Shown here: one piece after another, positions 63,684 to 64,000 of the stretch | Layout: every line of letters begins with the position of its first letter | How positions within the stretch are numbered: the first letter of the stretch is position 1 | NCBI RefSeq assembly: GCF_000600085.1 | Contig: NZ_CP006821.1 | Coordinates: 372,001-436,000, forward strand | Reading direction: 5' to 3' | Source: Helicobacter pylori oki112 | GTDB taxonomy: Bacteria > Campylobacterota > Campylobacteria > Campylobacterales > Helicobacteraceae | DNA length: 64,000 nucleotides | Notes under the pieces: model-generated | The model's input: only the letters and a program-made list of their open reading frames with translations | Told to the model about the DNA's origin: nothing | The model's database searches: none | Program-made: the position numbers and the translations under genes

Positions 63684-64000
63684 GTGTATTATTTAAGAAT
63701 TTTAATACTGGGTATAAGTTTTTTAAATATTTTAAATGCTGAAAATTTGAGTTACATGTCTTCTTCTTATCAAATAGGCACGGTGTTTATGCGCCCTTTA
63801 AACACCAATAAGCTTTTACAAGGGGCTTCAATCCTTCAAGGCTATGAAGTGAATCCTAAAAACGATTGGGCTTATTCTAGGTATTATTTCTTTATAGATT
63901 ATGGCAATGTGCTTTTTAATAATGACTCTACTTTGCAAGCGAACATGTTCACTTATGGGGTGGGAGGGGATTTTATGGTCGCCTACGCTAAAAACCCTAT
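63684..64000 (+). CDS. Outer membrane protein, N-terminal part (3' end outside window)
   Basis: The frame is open from GTG at 63684 to the end of the window (105 codons). It starts with a signal peptide ('YYLRILILGISFLNILNA', cut before ENLSY), and continues in aromatic/glycine-rich segments ('AYSRYYFFIDYGNVLF', 'FTYGVGGDFMVAYA') typical of small H. pylori beta-barrel proteins. An in-frame TAA directly before the GTG fixes it as the first usable start; AAGG lies 13 bases upstream, a weak spacing. In 26695 this is HP1066, a putative outer membrane protein. The function is unknown. Confidence 0.75.
   Translation, partial: MYYLRILILGISFLNILNAENLSYMSSSYQIGTVFMRPLNTNKLLQGASILQGYEVNPKNDWAYSRYYFFIDYGNVLFNNDSTLQANMFTYGVGGDFMVAYAKNP

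Overview
The window is chromosomal DNA of Helicobacter pylori. This rests on gene content and order: hugZ-argS-tatA-gmk-chePep-nucT-horC-flgH-pseF-pseG-pseH-lpxK-nadE-ilvC-minD-minE-dprA-ruvX, then recJ-pyrG-fliF-fliG-fliH-dxs-lepA, then a block running from a flagellar rod gene and kgtP through ftsK, addB, tkt, ribF, tlyA, pyrB, hofB, msbA, nixA, csd4, copP/copA, pssA and ftsH to cheY. It also rests on AT-rich composition, many overlapping genes, TTG/GTG starts and species-specific families (Hor/Hof outer membrane proteins, Hcp Sel1-repeat proteins, ChePep). HP numbers quoted below are from memory of strain 26695 and were not looked up.

Layout. 1-1.5 kb: the end of a CobW-type GTPase gene, convergent with an MFS transporter gene. 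1.5-2.0 kb: a gene-poor gap where 26695 carries hopU/babC. 2.0-8.3 kb: a minus-strand run hugZ, argS, tatA, gmk, chePep, then nucT (+) and horC (-). 8.4-11.2 kb: flgH with the pseudaminic acid genes pseF, pseG and pseH, which glycosylate flagellin. 11.2-12.9 kb: lpxK and nadE. 13.0 kb: a tRNA-Arg. 13.1-16.4 kb: ilvC, minD/minE, dprA, ruvX. 16.4-18.5 kb: an accessory stretch with a poly-G, phase-variable Sel1-repeat gene (out of frame as read) and two unknown genes. 18.6-22.6 kb: an RluA-type pseudouridine synthase, recJ, pyrG. 22.9-30.8 kb: a degenerate PAP2-like membrane protein, then fliF-fliG-fliH-dxs-lepA, tightly packed.

30.8-32.8 kb is accessory: a C5 cytosine methyltransferase overlapping a PD-(D/E)XK nuclease gene, followed by gene debris. 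This is where gene order jumps, relative to 26695, from HP0355 to HP1092. A stand-alone IS605-family tnpB with a recognisable right-end hairpin sits between kgtP and ftsK (35.2-36.4 kb). From 36.6 to 45.5 kb a compact minus-strand run carries chromosome segregation, recombination repair and core metabolism. From 45.5 to 56.6 kb mostly plus-strand genes include pyrB, hofB, msbA, a lipoprotein, a membrane-anchored Mrr-type nuclease, a two-gene ATPase-TOPRIM module, nixA with a visible NikR operator, and csd4. The window closes with copP-copA-pssA-ftsH-prmA-cheY on the minus strand and the start of an outer membrane protein gene.

The genes most worth follow-up are the overlapping ATPase/TOPRIM pair at 51.2-53.1 kb (OLD/PARIS-like architecture, a possible anti-phage module), the neighbouring membrane-anchored Mrr protein, the PAP2-like protein that has lost its catalytic residues, the stand-alone TnpB, the methyltransferase/nuclease pair and the poly-G switch in the Sel1-repeat gene.
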